Below are positions 51,965 to 59,855 of a DNA stretch of 64,000 nucleotides, one piece after another. The stretch lies in NCBI RefSeq assembly GCF_900090295.1, contig NZ_LT607753.1, forward strand, positions 992,001 through 1,056,000, read 5' to 3'. Origin of the DNA: Micromonospora coxensis (GTDB lineage: Bacteria; Actinomycetota; Actinomycetes; Mycobacteriales; Micromonosporaceae). The translations under genes were made by a program, and so were the position numbers. The notes under the pieces are model-generated. The model had not been told where the DNA came from, made no database searches, and was given only the letters and a program-made list of their open reading frames with translations. Within the stretch, counting starts at the first letter, position 1, and each line of letters begins with the position of its first letter.

Positions 51965-52888
51965 TCAGCCTCCCTGTGGGGCGCGCTCGCGCCAGATGAC
52001 CGGGCAGAATTCGGGGTCGGCGTAGTCCGGCCGCCCGTCGTCGGTGCGGCGGACCAGCACGTCGTGGTTGTAGGACGCGAAGGTGCCGTCCGACAGCGGG
52101 AACTCCCGCCAGGCGTTCGCGCCGTCCTGCAGGTGCAGCGAGATGGCGCGGCGGGGGCGACCGCTGACGTTGGCGCCGCTGCCGTGGTAGATGCGGCAGT
52201 GGTGGAAGCTCATGTGTCCCTTGGGGATCACCATCGGGATCTTGCGGATCTCCGCGCCGTTGTACGCCGCGTTCTCGGCCAGCATCTCCTCCAGCTGGTC
52301 GCGGTCGCGCTCGGCGAAGTGTCGCACCACGGTGTCGTCCGCGCCGATCTCCGACCAGCGGTGCGAGCCGTCGACCATGGTGATGGTGCCCATCTCCGCG
52401 CCGCAGTCGTGGAACGGGATGAACGCGGTGAGCATGTCCTCCGACGACGAGGACGCCCAGTAGTGCTTGTCGAAGTGCCACGGCACGATGTTCGACGGCT
52501 CGCCGGAGATCGGCGGCTTGTAGATCAGCGTGGACTGGAAGACGCGGATCTCGTCGGCGCGGGCCAGCCGGGCGGCGACCGCACCGATCAGCGGCTTGCG
52601 CAGGATCGCGCCGATCGCGTCGTGCTCGTAGTGGACGTAGTCGTTGTGCCGCTGCACCGGACCCTTGGCCGGCTCCCAGTAGGCGAGCTTCGGTGGCCGT
52701 ACCGGCAGGGTGCGGTCGCGCTCGCCGTCGTAGTAGCGGTCGGTGGCCGCGGTCAGCGCGTCCACCTCCTCGTCGGTGAACAGCTTCTTCGACAGGTACC
52801 AGCCGTGTTCGGCGTAGAAGCGCACGTCCTCGTCGGAGGGGAGCAGTGCCTCCTCCTCGGCGGTCAGTGTCGGATGTGTGGTGGTCAT
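51965..52888 (-). CDS. Phytanoyl-CoA-dioxygenase-like Fe/2OG oxygenase
   Basis: A 307-residue double-stranded beta-helix oxygenase. The iron triad is His138 and Asp140 in [12 protein letters not shown] and His235 in [11 protein letters not shown], and Arg244-246 after it binds 2-oxoglutarate. No Ala or Gly replaces the Asp, so hydroxylation is more likely than halogenation. Relatives act on carrier-bound amino or acyl groups. Its ATG overlaps the HmaS stop (TGATG). Confidence 0.9.
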   Translation of the reverse strand: MTTTHPTLTAEEEALLPSDEDVRFYAEHGWYLSKKLFTDEEVDALTAATDRYYDGERDRTLPVRPPKLAYWEPAKGPVQRHNDYVHYEHDAIGAILRKPLIGAVAARLARADEIRVFQSTLIYKPPISGEPSNIVPWHFDKHYWASSSSEDMLTAFIPFHDCGAEMGTITMVDGSHRWSEIGADDTVVRHFAERDRDQLEEMLAENAAYNGAEIRKIPMVIPKGHMSFHHCRIYHGSGANVSGRPRRAISLHLQDGANAWREFPLSDGTFASYNHDVLVRRTDDGRPDYADPEFCPVIWRERAPQGG

Positions 52889-53994
52889 GCCCCAACTCCT
52901 CGTGCCGTGCCGGCCCCGACGCCGGGGGTCGCCCCCGCCGCGGCCAGCTCCCGTTCCTTGGCTTCGTAGAGCGCCTTGATGTTGCCGCTGCCGAAGGTGC
53001 GCGCCCCGCGCCGCTCGATGAGTTCGAGGAAGAGGGTGCGCCGCACGTGCATCGACTCGGTGAAGATCTGCAGCAGCTGGCCGCCGTGGTCGCGGTCGAC
53101 CAGGATGCCCAGCTCGCTGAGGCGGTCCAGGGGCGCGTCGACCGTGCCGACGCGTCGCTCCAGGTCGTCGTAGTAGGTGGCCGGGGTCCCGGCGAAGCGC
53201 ACCCCGCGCTCGGCCAACGCGCCGACGGCGGTGACGATGTCGTCGGTGCGCAGCCCGAGGTGCTGCACCCCGGCGCCGTGGTGCTCGGTGAGGAACGCGT
53301 CGATCTGCCCGGGCCGCCGGGACGTGTCCGGCTCCAGCAGCACCAGGGTGACCCGCTCGGAGGCGCTCTGCACCACCGTCGAGTTCATCGCCTGCCCGGC
53401 GACCTCGATGTGCTCGGTGAAGATCTCCCGGAAGCCGAAGACCCGCGCGTAGTGGGCCACGGTGGTGGCGAGCTGCCCGGGCGGCACGCAGACCGCCAGG
53501 TGGTCGACGTCGCACAGCAGCTTCTGCCCGGCGCCGGCCGCCGGGGCCAGCTCCACCGCACCGGGCAGGAACTCCGCCCGGTCACCGCGCCGCTCGACGA
53601 GGCGGTGCAGCACGTCGCCGAAGCCGCCGACCTCCGCGGTCACCACCTCGGCGTCCGCGCCGGTCCAGGTGCGCGGCGCGCTCACCCCGGTCGCACCCCG
53701 GGCCACCAGCTCCGCGTACGCCCCGGCGGCGTCGTCGACCTCCAGGGCCACCACGGCGATCCCGTCGCCGTGCCGGCGCACGTACTCGGTGGCGGGATGC
53801 TCGGCGCTGAGCCCGGTGGTGAGCACCATCCGGATGTCGCCCTGGGTCAGCAGCAGGGAGCGCTGCCCGTCGAGCCCGGTCTCCGGTCCCCCCTGTCCCC
53901 GCAGCTGGAAGCCGACGGCGGTGCCGAAGTAGAAGGCGGCCTGCCGGGCGTCCCCCACGTACAGTTCGATGTGGTCTATGCCATGTATGTCCAT
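52885..53994 (-). CDS. hmaS: 4-hydroxymandelate synthase (HmaS-like)
   Basis: HmaS converts 4-hydroxyphenylpyruvate to 4-hydroxymandelate with Fe(II) and O2. The 369-residue two-vicinal-oxygen-chelate protein has iron ligands His165 (DVDHLAVCV), His245 (GVQHLGLRT) and Glu324 ([10 protein letters not shown]). The related HPPD usually carries a SxxG...IPL type strand where this protein reads [20 protein letters not shown] (about residues 202-221), which is the HmaS pattern as I know it. The C-terminal tail is short. With Hmo and HpgT homologues in the same window it completes the hydroxyphenylglycine route. HPPD remains the alternative. A 70-nt gap with a hairpin precedes it. Confidence 0.85.
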   Translation of the reverse strand: MDIHGIDHIELYVGDARQAAFYFGTAVGFQLRGQGGPETGLDGQRSLLLTQGDIRMVLTTGLSAEHPATEYVRRHGDGIAVVALEVDDAAGAYAELVARGATGVSAPRTWTGADAEVVTAEVGGFGDVLHRLVERRGDRAEFLPGAVELAPAAGAGQKLLCDVDHLAVCVPPGQLATTVAHYARVFGFREIFTEHIEVAGQAMNSTVVQSASERVTLVLLEPDTSRRPGQIDAFLTEHHGAGVQHLGLRTDDIVTAVGALAERGVRFAGTPATYYDDLERRVGTVDAPLDRLSELGILVDRDHGGQLLQIFTESMHVRRTLFLELIERRGARTFGSGNIKALYEAKERELAAAGATPGVGAGTARGVGA

Positions 53995-54031
53995 CTGTCC
54001 AGCCCTTCCCCATGTCCCCCCGTGACCGCTG

Positions 54032-54052
54032 CCCGGGCGCGTGCCGCCCGGG
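54032..54052 (-). promoter_or_regulatory. Hairpin in the gap between KS1 and HmaS genes
   Basis: CCCGGGCG (54032-54039), 5-nt loop, CGCCCGGG (54045-54052). This is the only sizeable gap in the long operon and may be an attenuator, partial terminator or RNA-processing site separating the KS/ACP half from the aryl-acid half. Confidence 0.4.
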
Positions 54053-54064
54053 GTGGAGCGTCGA

Positions 54065-55324
54065 TCAGCTGTGCGCCCCGGCCACCCGCGCGCCCGACCC
54101 GGCGACGCGCCGCAGCAGCAGGCTGACGTTCTGGCCGCCGAAGCCGAACGAGTTGGTCAGCGCGAACTCCGTGCCGCTCGGCCGGGCCCGCCCCCGGACG
54201 TGGTCCGCCGGGCAGTCCGGGTCCGGGTCGTCGAGGTGGTACGTCGGGGGCAGCAGGCCCGCGCCGAGCGCCAGCGCGCAGGCCGCCGCCTCCACCACCC
54301 CGGACGCGCCGAGGAGGTGCCCGGTGAGCGCCTTGGTGGAGCTGACCGGCACTCCACCGTCGCCGAAGACCTCGGCCAGCGCAGTCGTCTCGGCGACGTC
54401 CCCGAGTCTGGTTCCGGTGCCGTGGGCGTTGACGTAGCCGACGTCGCCCGCCGGCACTCCCCCGGCGGCCAGCGCCCGCCGCATGCACTCGGCCGCTCCC
54501 GCGCCGTCGGGGCGGGGCGCGGTCGGGTGGTACGCGTCGGTCGTCGCCCCGTACCCGACCACCTCGGCGTAGCCGGCGACGCCGCGCGCGGCGGCGTGCT
54601 CGGCGCGCTCCAGCACCAGCAGCGCCGCCCCCTCGGCCAGGACGAACCCGTTGCGCCGACGGTCGAACGGCCGGCTGGCCTCGGTCGGGTCGTCCCAGCC
54701 CCGGGCGAGGGCCCGGGCGTTGCCGAAGGTGTCGGCGAAGGTCGGGAACAGCGGCGCCTCACTGGCCCCGCAGACCACCACGTCGGCCTCGCCGGCGCGG
54801 ATCAGCCGCACCGCGTCGGCGACCGACTGCGCCCCGGAGGCGCACGCCGTGCCGACCGAGGAGCTGTAGCCGCGGATGCCGTGCGCGATGGCGATCCGCG
54901 CCGCCGGCATGTTCGGCAGGATCCCGGTCAGCAGGTACGGGCTGACCGCGGCCCGACCCCGGGCGGTCCGGGCGATCACCTGCGACTCCAGGGTGGACAT
55001 CCCGCCCACCCCGCCGACGATCACCCCGATCCGCCCCGGGTCGACGTCCCGGCCGACCTCGATGCCGGCGTCGGCGAGCGCGTCGGCGGCGGTGAGCAGG
55101 GCCAGCACCACGATCCGGTCCAGCACCTTGGTCTCCGGGCCGGAGGCGACCGTGCGCGGGTCGATCTCCGGCAGCAGCCCGGCGACCTCCAGCGACTCCC
55201 GCGCGGGGTGCCCCTCCGGCGGTCGGGTCAACCCCGACTTCCCGCTGGTCAACGCGTCGAAGGTGGCCGTCGCTCCCCGCCCGACGGGGCTGAACAGCCC
55301 CATCCCGGTGATGACGGCGCTCAT
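54065..55324 (-). CDS. Beta-ketoacyl synthase 1 (FabF-like)
   Basis: A decarboxylating Claisen condensing enzyme of 419 residues with the full triad: Cys161 in VGTACASGA, His301 in NAHGTGT, His336 in TGHLLGASG. The start VITGMGLFSPVGRGATATFD is FabF-like, and NSFGFGGQNVSLLL near the end is conserved. It would extend an acyl-ACP made in the same operon. Its ATG overlaps the AMP-ligase 2 stop (TGATG). The window shows no ketoreductase or dehydratase to process a beta-keto product. Confidence 0.93.
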   Translation of the reverse strand: MSAVITGMGLFSPVGRGATATFDALTSGKSGLTRPPEGHPARESLEVAGLLPEIDPRTVASGPETKVLDRIVVLALLTAADALADAGIEVGRDVDPGRIGVIVGGVGGMSTLESQVIARTARGRAAVSPYLLTGILPNMPAARIAIAHGIRGYSSSVGTACASGAQSVADAVRLIRAGEADVVVCGASEAPLFPTFADTFGNARALARGWDDPTEASRPFDRRRNGFVLAEGAALLVLERAEHAAARGVAGYAEVVGYGATTDAYHPTAPRPDGAGAAECMRRALAAGGVPAGDVGYVNAHGTGTRLGDVAETTALAEVFGDGGVPVSSTKALTGHLLGASGVVEAAACALALGAGLLPPTYHLDDPDPDCPADHVRGRARPSGTEFALTNSFGFGGQNVSLLLRRVAGSGARVAGAHS

Positions 55325-56937
55325 GACGGTGACTCGCTCAGGTAGCGCTCGCGCAGCGCCACCTTGCGGACCTTGCCGGTGACGGTGACCGGGATGTCGT
55401 CGGCGCGCACCGGCACCACCCGGCGCAGGGTCGCCCCGACGTCCGCGCCGAGCGCCGCGCGCACCGCCGGGGTGCGGTCGGTGTCCGGGTCAACGCCGGC
55501 GGCCAGCTCCAGCAGCACGTCGGTGACCACCGTGTCGCCCTCGCGGACGATGACCACGGTGCAGTCGGTGACGTCGGGGCAGGCGGCGAGGATCCGCTCC
55601 TCCGACAGCGCGGTGAAGAACCACCGGCCGTCCCCGGCGTCGACCGAGTCGACCGCCCGGTCCAGGTGGTAGTAGCGGCCGTCGGCGTCGGCGTGGACCA
55701 GGTCGCCGGTGAGGTACCAGCCGCGCAGCCGGGACCGGTAGGTGGTGACCGAGTCGTTCCAGTAGCCGCGGAACAGCGACGGCGAGTCGATGCCGAGCCA
55801 CCCCACCTGCCCGGGCGGCAGTTCGTTGCCCTCGGGATCGAGCACGGCGACCCGGGTGAACCGGTACGGGCGGCCCACGCAGCGGCCGTACCGGTCGGTG
55901 TCGACGGTGTGCGTGATGTGGAACATCGAGTGCCCCATCTCGCTGGAGCCGAGCCCGTCGATGAAGACCGAGCCGGGCACCCGGGTCACCCCGTCGCGGG
56001 TCATCACGTCCCGGGAGCCGACCGCGACCAGGCGGCGCACGTGCGGCTCGTGCGAGCAGTCTCCGGTGTTGAACCACAGCCGCACCGAGTCCAGGTCGTA
56101 CCCGGACAGGTCGAAGCGGGCCAGCTCCGCCCAGGTGACGGAGAAGCCGAACACCCCGTCCGGACGCCACCGCTGGATGGCGTCGAGCACCCGCTCCCCG
56201 CCCTGCTCGGACAGGAGGAACATCTCCGCCCGGTTGCCCAGCGCCTGGTTGACCATCAGCACCGTCGCGGTGTGCGGGGCGGGCAGCGCGTTGAGGATGC
56301 GGCTGGTGCCCTGCGCCTGCGGCATGGACAGCAGGTGCCGGGTGGCGGCGAAGAGGCTGGCGTGCGAGTGCAGCACCGCCTTGGGCACCCCGGTCGTGCC
56401 GGAGGTGTGGGTGATGACGATCGGATCGTCGTCGTGGTGGCGGTAGTGCGCGGGGGCGGCTGCCGGGTCGCCGGCGCCGGCCTCGGCGGGCCGGCCGAGC
56501 AGCGGCGCGCCCAGGTCGTGGCCGGCGAGCAGGTCGACGTGCGCGGCGTCGGCGAGCACCCCGGCGGCCCGCAGCCGGCGGATGTACTCGGCGGCGATCT
56601 CCGGGCGCAGCTTGCCGTTCATCAGCGCCGGGATCGCGCCGAGGCGGGCCAGCGCCAGGAAGCTGAGCACCATGTCGGCGGCGCCGCCGGCCCAGACCGC
56701 CACCGGGTCGCGGGGGCGCACGCCCCGCTCGTGCAGCCAGGCGGCCCGGGCGGCGACCCGCTCGTCGAGCTGGCCCAGGGTCAGCGGCTGCTCGGCCGGG
56801 TGCCCGTCGACGGCGGTGTCGAAGGTCAACCCCGGCCCCTGCGGATCCGCCCCGTGCGCCAGCACCCGGGCGAGCACGTTGCCGGCGCCGATCTCGGTGT
56901 CGGCGGCGAGCGCCCCGCGCAGTCCCTTGGTCCTCAT
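55321..56937 (-). CDS. AMP-dependent acyl/aryl ligase 2
   Basis: A 538-residue ANL enzyme with phosphate loop VITHTSGTTGVPKAVLHSHA (about residues 200-219) and A8 hinge region GWYLTGDLVHADADGRYYHL (about 414-433). The C-terminal A10 Lys is in VTVTGKVRKVALRERYL. The A5-like motif GLGSSEMGHSMFHIT (about 312-326) differs from common fatty-acyl ligases, so an unusual acid is likely. It lies between the KS-like genes and KS1 with 4-bp overlaps on both sides, so it probably loads ACP1 or ACP2. Confidence 0.88.
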   Translation of the reverse strand: MRTKGLRGALAADTEIGAGNVLARVLAHGADPQGPGLTFDTAVDGHPAEQPLTLGQLDERVAARAAWLHERGVRPRDPVAVWAGGAADMVLSFLALARLGAIPALMNGKLRPEIAAEYIRRLRAAGVLADAAHVDLLAGHDLGAPLLGRPAEAGAGDPAAAPAHYRHHDDDPIVITHTSGTTGVPKAVLHSHASLFAATRHLLSMPQAQGTSRILNALPAPHTATVLMVNQALGNRAEMFLLSEQGGERVLDAIQRWRPDGVFGFSVTWAELARFDLSGYDLDSVRLWFNTGDCSHEPHVRRLVAVGSRDVMTRDGVTRVPGSVFIDGLGSSEMGHSMFHITHTVDTDRYGRCVGRPYRFTRVAVLDPEGNELPPGQVGWLGIDSPSLFRGYWNDSVTTYRSRLRGWYLTGDLVHADADGRYYHLDRAVDSVDAGDGRWFFTALSEERILAACPDVTDCTVVIVREGDTVVTDVLLELAAGVDPDTDRTPAVRAALGADVGATLRRVVPVRADDIPVTVTGKVRKVALRERYLSESPS

Positions 56938-57452
56938 GGACTCGTTCCTCCCCCCAGCAGCACCGCGACCGCCCCGGTGGGGGCGCCGTCGGGTGCCTGT
57001 TCGATCAGGACCAGCAACGCCTCGTCGGCGTCGCCGTCGTGCAGCAGCAGTTCCGCCTCGGCGGTGGCGTCGGCCCGCAGGTCCCCCGTCGGGCTCAGGC
57101 ACACCACCGGGCCGTCCAGTCCCCAGCGCGCCGCGACGTGCCCGGCGACGCTGTTCGGCACCGACTGGAAGAAGAACAGCGGCCCGATCCGGCCCCCGGC
57201 GGCGACCGCGGCCCGGACGTGCGCGGCGCTGGGCCGGTCCCCCGCCGCGCTGGCCAGCACCACCGCGCAGCGCACCTGCGGCGGGGCGGGACGCTCGCCG
57301 TACCGGCGGGTGAGGCAGCGTTCGGCGACCGCGGCCACCAGCGGGTGGAACGGCGAGTGCACGAACCCGGGCAGCGGCGGCGGATCACCGTCGCCGGGTT
57401 CGGGCCAGCGCGCCTCGGCCAGCAGCCGGGTCGTCGCCGACCCCGCGCTCAC
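56934..57452 (-). CDS. Small ketosynthase-like protein (coronafacic acid synthetase-like)
   Basis: 172 residues, much shorter than a ketosynthase. It retains the thiolase-fold stretch GPLFFFQSVPNSVAGHVAAR (about residues 82-101) where the catalytic Cys region would be, but with Asn-Ser rather than Cys. It continues with VCLSPTGDLRADATAEAELL and ALLVLIEQAPDG. Such short proteins are called coronafacic-acid-synthetase-like or chain-length-factor-like in aryl-polyene clusters. It probably pairs with KS2 as a non-catalytic subunit. GTG start overlaps the KS2 stop (GTGA). Confidence 0.7.
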   Translation of the reverse strand: MSAGSATTRLLAEARWPEPGDGDPPPLPGFVHSPFHPLVAAVAERCLTRRYGERPAPPQVRCAVVLASAAGDRPSAAHVRAAVAAGGRIGPLFFFQSVPNSVAGHVAARWGLDGPVVCLSPTGDLRADATAEAELLLHDGDADEALLVLIEQAPDGAPTGAVAVLLGGGTSP

Positions 57453-58693
57453 GGCGCGCCCACCAGCAGGGCGGTGTTCGCGCCGCCGAAGGCCGCGTTG
57501 AGGCTGAGCGCGTACGGGCTGCCGACGGGCCGGGGCGCGTCGGTGACCACGTCCAGCGGGCAGGCCTCGTCGGGGCCGAGCCAGCCGGCGTTGACCGGCA
57601 GTTTGCCGTGTCGCAGGGCCAGCACGGTGACCACCAGTTCGAGCAGGCCGGAGGCCTCCAGCGCGTGCCCGTGCAGCGACTTGGTGGAGCTGACCGGCAC
57701 CCGGTCGGCGAGGTCGCCGAGGGCCAGCCGCAGCGCCGCCGCCTCGGAGGCGTCGCTGTACCCGGTGCCGGTGGCGTTGGCGTTGACGTAGCCCACCGCC
57801 TCGGCCGGCAGTCCGGCCCGGCCCAGCGCCGCCCCGACCGCCCGGGCCAGCCCGTGTCCGGTCGGATCCGGCTGGCACGGGTGGTACGCGTCCCCGGCCC
57901 GCCCCCAGCCGTGCAGGGCCGCGACCGGCTCCACGCCCCGGCGTCGGGCCGCCGACGCGGACTCCAGCACCAGCGCGGCCACCCCGTCGCCGAGCAGCAG
58001 GCCCTTGCGCCCGGCGCTGAACGGGCGTACGGCCCCGTCGGCGGCGAGCGCCCGACCGGCGTCGAAGAGCGCGAACTGGTCGGGCTCGACCAGGTACCCG
58101 GCGGCGACCACGACCCGTTCCCGGTCGCCCCGGCGGATCATGGCGGCGGCGTCGGCCACCGCCGTGCTCGCCGAGACGCAGGCGCTGGTGTAGGTCCGGG
58201 TCGGACCGCCGAGGCCGCAGACCCGGGCCAGGTGCGCGGCGAGCGCGGGCACCGGCGGCCCGCCGGGTACCGGTCGCCCGTCGTCCGGCCCGACGCTGCC
58301 GCCGAGGGCCCCGGTCGGGTCGCCGGTGCCTGCGATCCGGCCGACGGGCGTGCTCGCGGTCGTCCCGACCGGCCGGTCGTCGCGGAACGCCACGGGTTGG
58401 GACAGCGGGCCACCGTGGGTGGCCAGCAGCAGCCCCGACTCCGCCCGCTGGGCGGCGGTCAGGCCGGCCGCCCGGCAGGCGACGTCGATCGCGTCGGCCA
58501 ACTCGTCGGGCAGCGTCCCGACGTCGGGCAGGGTCGCCGCGACGGTCACCCGGCGACCGGTGGTGTCGAATCGGCGTACCGGCCGGAACGCCGGTGCTCC
58601 GCAGAGCACACCGGCGAGCTGCGCGTCGGCGCCCCTGCCCAGGGCGCTGACCGCGTGCATTCCGGAGATCGGTACGGGCTCCCGCTCACCCAT
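57449..58693 (-). CDS. Beta-ketoacyl synthase 2 with altered triad (Cys-Asn-His)
   Basis: A 414-residue thiolase-fold protein. Cys172 is present in YTSACVSAS and His343 in SLHGHALEASG, but the NAHGTGT motif reads NANATGT, so Asn306 replaces the first His. That pair normally drives decarboxylation of malonyl-ACP. The enzyme may therefore condense without decarboxylation, act as an acyltransferase, or form an ester/amide as some KS-III-like enzymes do. It overlaps ACP1 by 8 bp and the small KS-like gene by 4 bp. Confidence 0.88.
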   Translation of the reverse strand: MGEREPVPISGMHAVSALGRGADAQLAGVLCGAPAFRPVRRFDTTGRRVTVAATLPDVGTLPDELADAIDVACRAAGLTAAQRAESGLLLATHGGPLSQPVAFRDDRPVGTTASTPVGRIAGTGDPTGALGGSVGPDDGRPVPGGPPVPALAAHLARVCGLGGPTRTYTSACVSASTAVADAAAMIRRGDRERVVVAAGYLVEPDQFALFDAGRALAADGAVRPFSAGRKGLLLGDGVAALVLESASAARRRGVEPVAALHGWGRAGDAYHPCQPDPTGHGLARAVGAALGRAGLPAEAVGYVNANATGTGYSDASEAAALRLALGDLADRVPVSSTKSLHGHALEASGLLELVVTVLALRHGKLPVNAGWLGPDEACPLDVVTDAPRPVGSPYALSLNAAFGGANTALLVGAP

Positions 58694-58931
58694 CTGCGGG
58701 GCTGGTCAGCGAGGTGCGGAACACCGCCAGGGCGTCGTCGACGGTACGGATCCCGGCGAGCTGGTCGTCGGTGAGGTCCATCCGCCGGTCGTAGCGCTGC
58801 TCGACCAGGTGCACGAGCCAGGCGAGTTCCATCGAGCCGACCCGGTGCGGCACCTGGTCGACGGGTTTCGCGGTCAGTTCGGCGAGCATGCTCACCAGGT
58901 CAGCTCGCCCCAGGTCGGGCTGACCGGACAT
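58686..58931 (-). CDS. Acyl carrier protein 1
   Basis: An 81-residue carrier of four helices. The phosphopantetheine Ser33 is in VGSMELAWLVHLVEQRY, where the usual D-S-L is G-S-M. The residues after the Ser are strongly hydrophobic. It starts with a one-base overlap to ACP2 (TGATG). It probably holds the growing or the starter acyl group; which of the two carriers takes which unit is unknown. Confidence 0.85.
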   Translation of the reverse strand: MSGQPDLGRADLVSMLAELTAKPVDQVPHRVGSMELAWLVHLVEQRYDRRMDLTDDQLAGIRTVDDALAVFRTSLTSPADG

Positions 58932-59197
58932 CAGCGGTTGTCGCTGGTCGACCCGGCGACCCGGGCGGCGACCATGGTGGTGAACTCCCCGACGGTCATC
59001 AGGGCGAGCTTCTCCGACTCGTCGTCGGCGAACTTCACGCCGTAGCGGTCCTCGACCCGGACGGCCAGGTCGGCCAGGGCCAGGGACTCCAGGTCGACGC
59101 CGGACGGACCGAGGGTGGTCGTGTCGTCGATCTCCTCGACGTCGTAGTTCATGTCCTCGAGCTGCTCGATGACGAAGGTGCGGACCTCGTCTCGCAT
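58931..59197 (-). CDS. Acyl carrier protein 2
   Basis: An 88-residue acidic carrier. Ser38 in GVDLESLALADLAVRVEDRY carries the phosphopantetheine arm; this DLESL pattern is seen in aryl-polyene-type ACPs. GAGAGG lies 8 nt before the ATG. It is the first gene of the long minus-strand operon. Its start codon is only 17 bp from the divergent Sfp start, so its promoter probably lies within the sfp coding region. Confidence 0.9.
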   Translation of the reverse strand: MRDEVRTFVIEQLEDMNYDVEEIDDTTTLGPSGVDLESLALADLAVRVEDRYGVKFADDESEKLALMTVGEFTTMVAARVAGSTSDNR

Positions 59198-59202
59198 GGC
59201 TT

Positions 59203-59208
59203 TAACCT
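59203..59208 (+). promoter_or_regulatory. -10 element of the leaderless PPTase transcript
   Basis: TAACCT ends 6 nt before the GTG at 59215. It lies inside the leader of the divergent ACP2 gene, so the two transcripts overlap or interfere at their 5' ends. Confidence 0.6.
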
Positions 59209-59214
59209 CTCTTC

Positions 59215-59820
59215 GTGGGCGAGCTACCGGTGTCCGGTCAGGACACCGTGCACGTGTGGGTCGGCCGTACCGCCGGCGGTCGGCCGGAGGTGGCGCGGCG
59301 GCTGTTGCGGCGCGCGGGGTCCGCGCTGCTCGGCCAGGTGGAGCGGGAGGTCGTGGTCGGTCACGCGCCGGACGGCCGGCCGTGGGTGCGGGCCGGGGCC
59401 GGCGTGCTGCCGGTGAGCGTCAGTCACGGCGACGGCGTGGTGGTGGTCGCCGCCCGCCGGGCCGGAGCGGTCGGGGTGGACGTCGAGCGGCGCCGCCGAC
59501 TGCCCGCGGTGGCGCTGGCCCGCCGTTGGTACGCCCCGCCGGAGGTCGGCTGGCTGCACGGGCTGCCCGAGGACGACCGGGCGGACGGCTTCCTGCTGCT
59601 CTGGACGGCCAAGGAGGCGGTCGGCAAGGCGCTCGGCCGGGGGCTGCGCGACGGCGGGTCGCGGCGGCTCATGCCGGTGCCCGAGCAGCCCCGGTCGCTG
59701 CTGCGCCCGGTGCCCGGGCTGGCCGACGTCCGGGTCGGGCACCCGGCGGGCCCGCCGGAGCTGGTGCTGGCCGTCGCGGTCGCCGCGCCGGCCGGCGAGG
59801 TGGCCGTGCTCCTGCGCTAG
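59215..59820 (+). CDS. Sfp-type 4'-phosphopantetheinyl transferase
   Basis: The enzyme moves the phosphopantetheine arm from CoA to the carrier Ser. The 201-residue protein has VSVSHGDGVVVVAA (about residues 68-81), the Mg site GAVGVDVERRRRLP (about 84-97) and WTAKEAVGKALGRGL (about 131-145). It is a single-chain Sfp form, likely dedicated to ACP1 and ACP2 beside it. The GTG at 59215 is supported by the leaderless spacing; a second GTG (59248) is also possible, with AGGA upstream. Confidence 0.93.
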   Translation: MGELPVSGQDTVHVWVGRTAGGRPEVARRLLRRAGSALLGQVEREVVVGHAPDGRPWVRAGAGVLPVSVSHGDGVVVVAARRAGAVGVDVERRRRLPAVALARRWYAPPEVGWLHGLPEDDRADGFLLLWTAKEAVGKALGRGLRDGGSRRLMPVPEQPRSLLRPVPGLADVRVGHPAGPPELVLAVAVAAPAGEVAVLLR

Positions 59821-59855
59821 CCCGCCGGTGCTCGGCTGCTCGCCCAGCGGGCCGG

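Noticed and set aside
52885..53994. HPPD (tyrosine catabolism) for the HmaS-like gene
   Set aside because: The strand [20 protein letters not shown] and the presence of Hmo and HpgT homologues fit HmaS better, though only a phylogeny would settle it.
54065..59197. Aryl-polyene cluster of the usual type
   Set aside because: The ACP and small KS-like protein recall such clusters, but no ketoreductase or dehydratase is present, and the aryl-acid genes are different.
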